DNA from: Globisporangium splendens
Taxonomy: Eukaryota; Oomycota; Peronosporomycetes; Pythiales; Pythiaceae
Assembly: GCA_006386115.1 (NCBI GenBank)
Contig: VFIW01000073.1
Span: forward strand, 172,072 to 236,071
Length of the DNA stretch: 64,000 nt
Reading direction: 5' to 3'
Below are positions 19,885 through 29,604 of the stretch, one piece after another (position 1 is the stretch's first letter; each line of letters starts with the position of its first letter). The translations under genes and the position numbers were made by a program. Below the pieces are notes generated by a model. It was not told the origin of the DNA, ran no database searches, and worked only from the letters and a program-made list of their open reading frames with translations.

Positions 19885-20919
19885 CTAGGAGCAGCATAAA
19901 CCAAAGTCGGCAATTTTTGCCTTGCCGTCTATACAAACGAGGAGGGTGTCACACCGGAGGTCGTTGTGAAGCACATTCATGTCGTGCATATACAGAAGTC
20001 CAAGGGCGATCTCGTACAGCTTTTCCCAAGTGCGATCGCGGTTTTGCTGTCGGCTTAAATAATCTTGAAGCGTTCTATTTGCAGCATGTTCACAGACAAA
20101 GTATAGATTTCCAATTTGGCAAGCACCGCAGAGACGAACAATATGAGGGTGATTGAGTTTGGACCAGACACCTAGCTCGAGCTGAACCATCTCGCGATCA
20201 TTGCCGTTTGCTTCTTTCTCCAAGCCTACAACCTTGATCACTACAGGCGTGTCGTCCCATTTCCCTTTGTACACTTATCCGAGAGCACCAGAACCAATTT
20301 CTTCGTCAGTTCTACAGTTCACCTAGTTTGGCGGAATGAACCGCAGCGGCTCTCTAGGATAAAAGTGTCTTCTCTCCTGACTGCTGTCGTAAGCCGTTTC
20401 ATGGTGCACAATGGTGACTGCATTACTGGCACAAATTTTACGTTCGGTTTGTGCGCTTAGAGAAGAATCTTTTTCGCCGTTTTCTCGCCATGCATGGATT
20501 AACCCATCAGTGAACGTCAGATATGCGTTTAGTACGTCGTCGATCTCTCGACGAAGAGTGTTGAACTTCAAAGACACCTCCTGACTTCGTTCAAGTCGTT
20601 TAATTGATCTCTCTTGGGCATCGATAATCCCCAAGAATATATCAATACTCCCTAGGGAGTGACAAAATTTCTTGACGGCAAGCACGTCTGGGAGGGATGG
20701 AAATTCAGGGAAGTGTTTTTGAATATCGACCAGTCGCATATAGATTTTGTCGATTGCCCCACAGTGACGATGGCAGAGGCTGCATTTCGATGTTAATTTA
20801 TTCAGGTGCATAGCAATCGAACTCTGCAGCTGTGGAGTCACGAATCCTTCGTACGCGTGCAGCTCATGAAAGTAAGTGAAGCCGACTGAAAGCGATTTCA
20901 CGAGACTCTGCATGAGCAC
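19885..20919 (-). pseudogene. TKL-like kinase pseudogene, N-terminal and N-lobe part only (copy 1)
   Basis: One minus frame reads from 20919 through a helical N-terminal region (residues 1-198), then TAG at 20323-20325, then TDEEIGSGALG, then TAA at the position inside the glycine-rich loop, then VYKGKWDDTPVVIK, HPHIVRLCGAC, HNDLRCDTLLV and ADFGLCCS. It stops just after DFG, so the activation loop and whole C-lobe are absent. The frame is the same throughout, so the two stops are nonsense changes and not frameshifts (an intron covering the first is possible). It resembles the C-terminal kinase of the neighbouring intact gene. It abuts the truncated aminotransferase tail to tail. Confidence 0.85.
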
Positions 20920-20984
20920 TCCTGGAGCAGCACATTGACGCCCTTGCTTTGCCTCATGGGCAGAAGATAGAGAGAGAAGGTAAT

Positions 20985-21640
20985 TCTATTTAACTTATGA
21001 TCTACATACAGTTTAAGAATTCCGGAGTCTCATTAACACTGCTGACAGTGAGGTGTTTCTGAGTTTTGACGGTGTGGCACCGATATCATTGTCGAGTAGA
21101 ACTGCGACTTGGGACATAAGAATTTGATCGTTCCCCCGCGATTCGTCTGTGAGTACCTTCGCACTCTTGGAGTTCATTGCCATGTTGGCGAGAAGATCGG
21201 TCATTTTGTTTTGTTCTCGTTTTGTGTGATTCCAGGAGATCCACGCAAAGTTGGCGATGATTTGGTTTACCCGAACTGCTAGTGGCTGCAACTCGGTCTG
21301 GCGTATTGAGGAGAACCCGTTCTGGGCTGCGATAATCATTTGGCTGTCTCCGAAGACTTCCAACTTGACTTCATAGTGCTGTAGGTAGTGTGCACTGTAT
21401 GCCAGACCATCTTTCAGCGCGCTGTATTCGCACCTGTTGTTCGTGACTTCTGGTCCCATGTACGCATAGCCGCATGCTTTGAGTTCCCATCGATTGGTGC
21501 GTTCATTCAGGAAGATGAGTGCCCAACCGCTGCCTCCTGGACCTGGGTTGCCGCGTGCACCTCCATCGAAATACAAACGCGCTGTCGCCCACGCTTCAAG
21601 TTGGCGCTAGCTGCGACGTTTGTGTCGCAATTCCGGTGAC
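20985..21640 (-). mobile_element. LINE family B fragment with RNase H domain
   Basis: The minus frame 21576-21013 encodes an RNase HI domain: YFDGGARGNPGPGGSGWALI, then CEYSALKDGL, VFGDSQMIIAAQNG and NHTKREQNKMTDLLANMAMN, matching the D-E-D-D catalytic pattern. It resembles but clearly differs from the family A RNase H at 28248. No reverse transcriptase remains, so it is 5'-truncated. The 3' end near 20990 recurs in inverted orientation at about 21950-22045. It lies between the two 5.9-kb duplicates. Confidence 0.8.
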
Positions 21641-22050
21641 GACTTGCTCATCCCCCCCTGCTTGCAATCTTTGTCGAAATCTTCCATAGAATTCTTCAAG
21701 AGGCAATTGCCTCTTTTGATTACAGTTGCTTTCTGCTCTTAATAGTGGCTTGCATACTCAGTTCAGTATATTCTCCCCTGGTAAAAATTTCTGACGAGTA
21801 CTATCACCATTTGACTGGTGCTTGTGCTCCCGACATTCAGAAATGGAATCCTCCGTCCATTCACCTAGCCCTTAGTGATTAAATGAATTCCCAAGTCCTC
21901 CATCCGTTTTCAGAAAACCCATATAATCCAGATTCCCTCAGTTAGCTCCACAATGATATCAGTACCACACCGTCAAAACTTTGAAACATCTCAATCTCAC
22001 AGTGTTAATGAGACTCAGGAATTCTTAATATCATAAGTTAATGAGAGTGT
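21641..22050 (+). mobile_element. second LINE B 3'-end fragment, inverted relative to the first
   Basis: About 21950-22045 is a diverged reverse complement of 20990-21095; both contain TTTTGACGGTGTGG and GTCTCATTAACACTG in mirrored order. So two family B 3' ends point outward from each other. The part from 21641 to 21940 has no open frame and is tentatively assigned. From 22051 to 22157 nothing is recognised. Confidence 0.6.
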
Positions 22051-22226
22051 TCCCAGACAAAATTGTTGTCACCATTCGTTTACATAACACACATTCTGAT
22101 GTGGCGGTGGGCGCCGTTGCGGTTAGTTGCTCTTCACAACTCAAAAAATTTTGGACTCGTCATATCTTGTCGGCTCGCAGCTGCATGCTCGAGTGACTCA
22201 CGGCAAGTGATAGCAGACCAGGCATA

Positions 22227-24761
22227 ATGGTACTTCGACACCAGAACGCTCGGTCCTCAAGTCGACCGCACGCAGAGGACGGCGGCGCAGATGGAGCGCA
22301 CGATCCCTGGTGCACTAAGACGGACACGCGGTCGCTTGGCACATTTGGAGTTGGTCAGCCGCAAGTGAAATCACGCCTAATGGTTCGATTTGAACTATCA
22401 AACCTCGGCAGTCGGATCGCTGAAGCTGACCCAAACTCTCTGAAGCATGCACAGCAAATGGTGACCAACATGTGGGGTCTTCATGCTGTCCCAGCCACTC
22501 CGGAATGGTTTATTCCCCGACAGCACATTAAACTGAAATTGCCTTACAGACAGAGAGGCAGATTTGCCACACAACATCACGGCACATGGCTGAGCGCGAC
22601 TGTCATGATATCTTCGTCGCAGATCACACTTCTGGATTTTGTAATGAGCGTTACTGTGTGGTTCCAGTGTCGACACCCCCACGTGATTAAACTGTATGGA
22701 GCTTGCCACGTCAGTAGTCCTCGCCTGTTTGTTCACGAGCATTCGTTGAATGGGACCCTGCGCGAGTTTCTGCGACTCGAGGAAAACAAGAAACTCAAAT
22801 GGCAAAAACTCTACGATGCAGCACTTGGACTGCACTACCTGCACCAACGAGGAGTTGTGCACGGCAATCTCCATTGCGACAATATCGTGATAAGCAACGA
22901 TTTCAGAGCGCAGATCGCGGGATTGGGGTGCACAGGAACTTGTTTTGGTCCAGGGTGCCGCGAGTTCAAGGCGCCAGAACTTCTACAGCACAAAGCAGCA
23001 ACTCCGGCATCCGATATCTACGCGTTTGGAATGTGCATCTTGCAACTGGTAGTCGAGTCTCCGCGAGGCGAGGATCCAGGATATGTGAAGCAAGAGCGGC
23101 TTGAACTCAAGCCGCTTAGTGTGGAAGACGCCTGCTGGTGTCTCATCAAAGAGATGTGCGAACACAATCCAGAGAAGCGCGTGACAATTGCATACGTCGT
23201 CAAGCGACTTGAGCAATTTGCGCATCAAGAACGCGAAGCATTTCAACTCAGGAACGAGCTTGCTGATTGCTGCGAAGGATATGAGATCCAACGAGGCGTT
23301 GACTCGGTAAGTCTGCGACCTTTTTACCTGTTTTGCTGGTGTATTCTGTTCACTTCGCTGTTAACCACTCGTACCACTTTACAGACCGAATGCGTTGACG
23401 CATCAGCATACATCATTCTGGGGACTGCGATGACGATTGATACTACTCTCGAAGTCCTGCAACAGAGGTGCACTGCGCGGTCTCGAACGGAATGCATGAC
23501 TGGCGACGTGCTGGCGCGTCTACTTGACCTGTACACGCAACTCGGGCAGAAAGGCAAGAAATGTCCGCTTTTGGCGGTCGCTGAGTTTGGGAAGATCGTG
23601 TCCCGTCTGTTCGACTGTCTGAAGACGGCCGTCTCGAAAAAGTCGGTCATTGAACGCGAGCGAAGTTTGAAGGTCGCGAGACTGCACCAAACGTTCCACA
23701 AGAACCTGGATCACTATCTGGATATGACGAATATCTTCAAGCTTCATGCAATTCACGAGTGGAAGCACAACTACAAGGATGATGCGAGTGTGTGGAGTAC
23801 AAATGCAGGTACCGCAGCAACCGATTGCAAAACTCCCGTCGATGAACACGAAAGTGTGATACTCGCCGACTTTCGCAGCCCCCACGATGAGTCCTCACCA
23901 CATTCCAGTAACCAGCTGTCTACCACGACTGAATCCACGAAGCCATCGTGGTGTTTGTCGTTGAGCGAACTCACGTACGACGCAGACGACTCTATTGCAA
24001 AAGGGTCGTTTGGCGTTGTGCATAAAGGAAAATGGCTGGACAGTCCAGTTGCCATCAAGTTCTTGGGTTACGAGTGTGACCACGGCTCCGTCAGCAACAG
24101 GCTGTTCTTGCACGAGGTGCAGATCTGGTCGCAACTGAAGCATCCTCACATCATTGAGTTTTTTGGAGCTTGTCATGTCCAAAAACGCTACATTGTGTGC
24201 GAGTACGCTCCGTATGGTACGCTGAGTCAGTATTTGAAGCTCGACGAAAACAAGCATTTGGTATGGGAGAAGCTGGATGAAGCCGCGCTTGGGCTGCGCT
24301 ACTTGCATAAGTGCAACATTGTCCACAACGATCTCCGATGTGACAACATCCTGATTGGTGCAGACAAGAAAGCCAAACTGTCCGACTTTGGCTTGAGTTC
24401 AATTCCTAGCGTTGTCGAAGTTACAATCAATAAGAACCGAATCGGTGCGCCACACTGGAAATCCCCCGAGTGCCATGTTGGAGCCAAGCCGTCCTTCGCC
24501 TCCGACATCTACTCGTTCGCGATGTGCATCCTCGAAGCCGTGACCAACGAAGCACCATGGGGATCCAACATCGGTGATTCATCGGTTCGCTACAATTTGA
24601 AAAACGGAAGACGCCCACTGCGGCCAGCGAATATGACGGACAAACAGTGGCATCTGATTGAGTGTATGACACGTGAGGATCCGCAGCGACGCGCAAAAGT
24701 GGCTTACGTCGCGCGGAAACTATCCAAATTTGCTCAGACCGCTCGAAAAGAACACGCTTAG
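22227..24761 (+). CDS. TKL-like protein with pseudokinase and kinase domains (copy 2)
   Basis: The translated frame is identical over its full length to the gene at 15120-17654, including the stop-free 78-nt intron (here 23307-23384). The same features apply: degenerate N-terminal kinase (HGN, GLG) and intact C-terminal kinase (VAIK, HND, DFG). About 70 bp upstream of the ATG is shared with copy 1; promoter sequence beyond 22158 is unrelated (LINE remnants), so the two copies may be expressed differently. Whether both are real or one is an assembly duplicate cannot be told from sequence alone. Confidence 0.88.
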   Translation: MVLRHQNARSSSRPHAEDGGADGAHDPWCTKTDTRSLGTFGVGQPQVKSRLMVRFELSNLGSRIAEADPNSLKHAQQMVTNMWGLHAVPATPEWFIPRQHIKLKLPYRQRGRFATQHHGTWLSATVMISSSQITLLDFVMSVTVWFQCRHPHVIKLYGACHVSSPRLFVHEHSLNGTLREFLRLEENKKLKWQKLYDAALGLHYLHQRGVVHGNLHCDNIVISNDFRAQIAGLGCTGTCFGPGCREFKAPELLQHKAATPASDIYAFGMCILQLVVESPRGEDPGYVKQERLELKPLSVEDACWCLIKEMCEHNPEKRVTIAYVVKRLEQFAHQEREAFQLRNELADCCEGYEIQRGVDSVSLRPFYLFCWCILFTSLLTTRTTLQTECVDASAYIILGTAMTIDTTLEVLQQRCTARSRTECMTGDVLARLLDLYTQLGQKGKKCPLLAVAEFGKIVSRLFDCLKTAVSKKSVIERERSLKVARLHQTFHKNLDHYLDMTNIFKLHAIHEWKHNYKDDASVWSTNAGTAATDCKTPVDEHESVILADFRSPHDESSPHSSNQLSTTTESTKPSWCLSLSELTYDADDSIAKGSFGVVHKGKWLDSPVAIKFLGYECDHGSVSNRLFLHEVQIWSQLKHPHIIEFFGACHVQKRYIVCEYAPYGTLSQYLKLDENKHLVWEKLDEAALGLRYLHKCNIVHNDLRCDNILIGADKKAKLSDFGLSSIPSVVEVTINKNRIGAPHWKSPECHVGAKPSFASDIYSFAMCILEAVTNEAPWGSNIGDSSVRYNLKNGRRPLRPANMTDKQWHLIECMTREDPQRRAKVAYVARKLSKFAQTARKEHA

Positions 24762-25367
24762 CCAAGAAGCCTATTCAGCCGAGTAGCGCTTCACATTTGT
24801 GTAAAAAGAGAAAAAGAAAAGAAACACTTGTATGTTGTTTGCATACCTTGGCTTCTGTCAATTAGAGTGTTGTGTCGCTTCGCTCGACCGTGTGAGGCGA
24901 AGCGCAGCATCTTGGCAGCAAGTAATCGCCAGTCGAATCGTTCTGGCATCCCATCATTCTTACTTCAGATGGCATAATTGAATCAAAAGGACGCGCTGAC
25001 GCGAGGAAGACAAACGCGCGGCAGGTGATCGTTGGCGCTCGGCTGGGGGTTTCGCGTGGTTTCGAAAAGTGATCCCCCTACTCCAGCCGAGCAGGAGTTC
25101 GGAGGCGGAAGCCACGTTCTGTTGCTCCCTTTTTATTATACAATTCGTTAATGTGCTAGACCTTTCTATACAAACAAAAATACAGAAATGACCTCCCTTG
25201 CGTTGATTACCTCTTTACCTCTCATTTTGATACAGCACTGATATGATTCTTCTGAAATTGTCAACGAACGGAATGATGGCCACTTTACTTCAAACAGCGT
25301 GACATCCACGATTGGATGCGTGTCCTACCGAAGATGCGTCTGCCACATTCCTTCAGTACGAACACCA

Positions 25368-26963
25368 ATGGCAGCAGCCCTACAAGAGCCCAAATACGAT
25401 CAAGAGACTACGACTCGGCATGCGACTTCACTTCCCATTTTGCTTCCAAGGCGCCACGAGCGACCAACAACAACAGCAACAACCAGCATGAGCGGCAGCA
25501 AGCAGCTCCTCGCGCGTGGCGTCGGGCGCGCGCTCGATATCGTGATGAAGAAGGGCAAAGGGTCCTGAATTTGGACGAACAACGATCGGAAGCTGCTCGA
25601 TTTCACGAGCGGCGTGTGCGTCACGAACCTCGGTCATAGCCACCCGCGGGTGGTTCGAGCTGCGCAGCAACAGATCGAGACGCTCGCGCATGGCATGGTA
25701 CGTGTTGCGTATAACTTGTAAGCAGAATCCTAATCACAACGATCTAACCTTCTTTGTGTGCTGGTAGATGAATGTGGCGTATCATGAACCGATTCTCGAG
25801 CTTGCGGAGAGATTGGCGCCACTCATGCCGGACGGGCTCAACTCGCTGGTGTTTGCAACGTCGTGTGTTTCTGTCTTTTGTGTAGGTGCCCTATTCCTGC
25901 ACATCTTCTAGTACTCGTTGCGTCTTGTGATTTATTGTGTTATGTACAGGGGTGCGGAGTCCATTGAGAACGCTGTGAAACTTGCTCGTCACACGATGGG
26001 CAAGCAGAACATCGTCGTTTTCCAGGTAGGACAGAGACCCGAGTGTCGAGAGGTTGCTTCTAGCTGACTCGATGGATGGTTCCTGGGTTCTACAGGGCGG
26101 GTATCACGGAAGAACGATCGGCGCCATGAGTTTGACCACGAGCAGGACATTGTACCGCACTGGGTATGGTCCCCTGATGAGTGGCGTCACCGTCGCGCCG
26201 TATCCTTACGCTGTGCATGGACCCATCTACGATGAAGGTATTCATTTTTGCAACTCTACGAGTATATTGCATGGCATGGCGACCAATTACTGACTCTGCG
26301 TGGCTACTAAACATGTATACCAAGAGCTCTGCAGTGCGTGGTGCTTGGATCAACTGCGGCTGGCATTGAAGCAACAAACTGCACCGACCGACACTGCCGC
26401 CGTTCTCGCCGAGCCGCTCATGGTGAGTACCTCTTTATTACAGAGTCATTGAGCACACGCAGACTGACAAGACGACAACACCACCTCTTTTTCTTGCTTG
26501 TTAGGGTGAAGGCGGGTACTTGCTGCCACCAAAGAGCTTTATCCAGGGCGTGCGGGAGATCTGCTCGGAAGACGACATCTTAATGATCACGGACGAAGTG
26601 TGTGCTCCTGATGGCATCTCCCTGAGCAAACAGGTTCATCACCATTTCGGTTTCTGTGTGATTTCTCGTAGGTGCAAAGTGGATTCGGACGTACGGGCGA
26701 GTACTTCGCGACCAACGGACAGTTCGACGCGGTTCCAGACATCTTGGTCGTTGCAAAGGGCATTGCAAATGGGTTCCCGCTGAGCGCGATTGCAAGTCGC
26801 AAGGATTTGACTGATTTGCAGGTAACCTCCATGCCACGATTGCTGTTGAAGCATGCAAGATCAACCTGCATGATTGTCTAGCGTTTCTACTTAGGTTCCA
26901 GGTGCGATGGGCGGCACCTACGTTGGAAACCCAGTCTCCTGCGCCGCCGCGATCGCTACTCAG
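25368..26963 (+). pseudogene. class III aminotransferase (GABA-transaminase type), 3'-truncated, with nonsense codon, copy 2
   Basis: Same eight-exon layout as 18261-19855 and the same missing C-terminus. In addition, TGG (Trp in GSWIW) is TGA at 25566-25568, early in exon 1, so translation from either candidate ATG would end within about 70 codons. A Phe-to-Leu change (25533) and one extra base in intron 1 are also present. The remaining exons are unchanged by eye, which suggests decay began recently. Confidence 0.88.
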
Positions 26964-26992
26964 GTGTGTGGTACATGCATACTCCCTTCGGT

Positions 26993-28027
26993 CTAGGAGC
27001 AGCATAAACCAAAGTCGGCAATTTTTGCCTTGCCGTCTATACAAACGAGGAGGGTGTCACACCGGAGGTCGTTGTGAAGCACATTCATGTCGTGCATATA
27101 CAGAAGTCCAAGGGCGATCTCGTACAGCTTTTCCCAAGTGCGATCGCGGTTTTGCTGTCGGCTTAAATAATCTTGAAGCGTTCTATTTGCAGCATGTTCA
27201 CAGACAAAGTATAGATTTCCAATTTGGCAAGCACCGCAGAGACGAACAATATGAGGGTGATTGAGTTTGGACCAGACACCTAGCTCGAGCTGAACCATCT
27301 CGCGATCATTGCCGTTTGCTTCTTTCTCCAAGCCTACAACCTTGATCACTACAGGCGTGTCGTCCCATTTCCCTTTGTACACTTATCCGAGAGCACCAGA
27401 ACCAATTTCTTCGTCAGTTCTACAGTTCACCTAGTTTGGCGGAATGAACCGCAGCGGCTCTCGAGGATAAAAGTGTCTTCTCTCCTGACTGCTGTCGTAA
27501 GCCGTTTCATGGTGCACAATGGTGACTGCATTACTGGCACAAATTTTACGTTCGGTTTGTGCGCTTAGAGAAGAATCTTTTTCGCCGTTTTCTCGCCATG
27601 CATGGATTAACCCATCAGTGAACGTCAGATATGCGTTTAGTACGTCGTCGATCTCTCGACGAAGAGTGTTGAACTTCAAAGACACCTCCTGACTTCGTTC
27701 AAGTCGTTTAATTGATCTCTCTTGGGCATCGATAATCCCCAAGAATATATCAATACTCCCTAGGGAGTGACAAAATTTCTTGACGGCAAGCACGTCTGGG
27801 AGGGATGGAAATTCAGGGAAGTGTTTTTGAATATCGACCAGTCGCATATAGATTTTGTCGATTGCCCCACAGTGACGATGGCAGAGGCTGCATTTCGATG
27901 TTAATTTATTCAGGTGCATAGCAATCGAACTCTGCAGCTGTGGAGTCACGAATCCTTCGTACGCGTGCAGCTCATGAAAGTAAGTGAAGCCGACTGAAAG
28001 CGATTTCACGAGACTCTGCATGAGCAC
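26993..28027 (-). pseudogene. TKL-like kinase pseudogene, N-terminal and N-lobe part only (copy 2)
   Basis: Same as 19885-20919, including both in-frame stops and truncation after DFG. The one base difference seen (27463) leaves the translation unchanged. The stops are shared, so pseudogenisation came before the duplication. Confidence 0.85.
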
Positions 28028-28198
28028 TCCTGGAGCAGCACATTGACGCCCTTGCTTTGCCTCATGGGCAGAAGATTCTTAGAGGTGGTCCACCACATTG
28101 CCCATCGTCATTCGCCCAGAAAGATCAAAGTAGCACATTCGTCGTGCAAGGTTTCATTCTGCTTCTTTCAACAAAACATACCATCCACGATATCGAAT

Positions 28199-29000
28199 TC
28201 TCAAGGTCTCTGTCGACTTCTTTCTCAGCCAAACCGACGCCATCCCCTTGACTCCAAATGATACTCGCGGCGTTTACCTGTTGTTTTTCGATGGTGGACC
28301 ACGCGGCAATCCAGGACCAGGAGGGACTGGATCCATTATCGTGCGTGTCCATAAGGACTCGCACACAGCCAGTTTAATTTGGGCTGCGAGCATGGCATAT
28401 AGCAGGAAGGACACGACCAACAACTTTGCCGAGTACTGGGGTCTCATACATGGACTCCGAGAAGCCCAACGCAGTCACTTCGAACCGTTGTACGTGATTG
28501 GAGACAGTGCACTGATTATCTCCCAACAGCGAATGCATCGGTCCCCTCGACAGCACCGATTGGCACGTTTATACCAGACAAGTCGACGACTCGCGGATTG
28601 CATCGACATCCGAGGATGGTACCATCACTACCGTGCCTTCAACAAGATGGCGGACTCAGCCGCCAACCTAGCCATGGACACCAGAACCTCAACGCAGGTT
28701 CACTTCCCAACTCAAAGAGCTTCTTTCAACAATCTCACCCAGGATCTTGACAACGACGTCATGCATTGGCTTATGCGAAGTTCGGAAGACCCAAGGTCAT
28801 TGGACAACACAAGGCAGCCTCACATAGGACCAAGAGAACATGCCATCCTGGTCAAAGATTATTTAGCATTCAGAAGTGATCTATTGCAATCCGCGCTGTA
28901 GACACATTTACACTCCTAGATGAAATTCGCAATGAAGATAAGGTAGGAGAATGGATATTGTAGGTCACGAAGATGAACCTAAATATACCTCACCTTATAT
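28199..29000 (+). mobile_element. LINE family A fragment with RNase H domain
   Basis: Frame 28248-28901 encodes RNase HI: LFFDGGPRGNPGPGGTGSII, then NFAEYWGLIHGL, VIGDSALIISQQ and NKMADSAANLAM. Upstream homology to the 38-kb and 55-kb copies begins near 28199 (CTCAAGG then GTCGACT), so it is 5'-truncated. The 3' untranslated end of about 96 bp ends in CTCACCTTAT. This copy has the RNase H frame intact up to its stop. Confidence 0.88.
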
Positions 29001-29604
29001 AGAGTTGGCGACCACCTCTCTCACTACAAGGTTAGGTCGGAACTGCAGAATTGATCGCCAGGGAGCTTGAACCAGCGAGCTACGTTAGGAAGCATCCATA
29101 TACTATTCTTTAGTCTGTAAAATGAGCACAGTCAACGACTACCACGCAGAAGTATCACAAGTTGTGTGTGGCTGGGACCAATGAAGTCACGTCACGTTTG
29201 TTTCCAAGCAGCACGTGTTGCAGCGGCACTCCGATTGGTGCGATCGTGCTTCTGGATACCGATGACGTCGAGCGTGTCACGCGTTGGTTAAATACAATTC
29301 AAAGAACGTTACTTATGGATGCAACTTTTGTCTATGGATGGTGTAACTTTTCATGCCCTGTTTTGGAATCAGTTGTACCCAGATTTTGACTCGAAAAGTT
29401 CTCTATCAGAGAGGTCCACACTATATATCTGATTCGTGGAATATTTCCTCTTTTATCCAACCATATTGCTCTATTACATATAATCGCTTATAAGTGGTGA
29501 AAAGACTTGCAATTACCGCCAATCAGACTGCCTCAATACCCAAACTGCAAATCTTCCTTCCTCAAGAGACAATCGAACACAAAGGCGAACTTCACAGCAC
29601 AGTG
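29001..29604. other. no supported gene
   Basis: Spacer between the LINE A fragment and the coiled-coil gene. On the minus strand about 29050-29090, TAGCTCGCTGGTTC resembles a tRNA A box, but no cloverleaf could be closed. The right end is AT-rich promoter/leader sequence. Confidence 0.35.

Larger units (their letters stand above)
15051..20968 (+). repeat. segmental duplication, copy 1 (5.9 kb)
   Basis: This segment recurs at 22158-28076 in the same orientation. By eye only four differences were found: 18426 T versus C, 18461 G versus A, one extra base in an intron of copy 2 near 25707, and 20355 T versus G. The left edge is CGTCATATCTTG after unrelated flanks; the right edge is GGGCAGAAGAT. 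It contains a kinase gene, an aminotransferase fragment and a kinase pseudogene. Confidence 0.95.
22158..28076 (+). repeat. segmental duplication, copy 2 (5.9 kb)
   Basis: Direct repeat of 15051-20968, offset 7107 bp up to an extra base near 25707 and 7108 bp after it. Same gene order and orientation. Downstream it runs into unrelated sequence and then a LINE A fragment. Confidence 0.95.

Noticed and set aside
29030..29110. tRNA or tRNA-derived SINE on the minus strand
   Set aside because: An A-box-like TAGCTCGCTGGTTC is present, but no convincing B box at the right distance and no closing acceptor stem.
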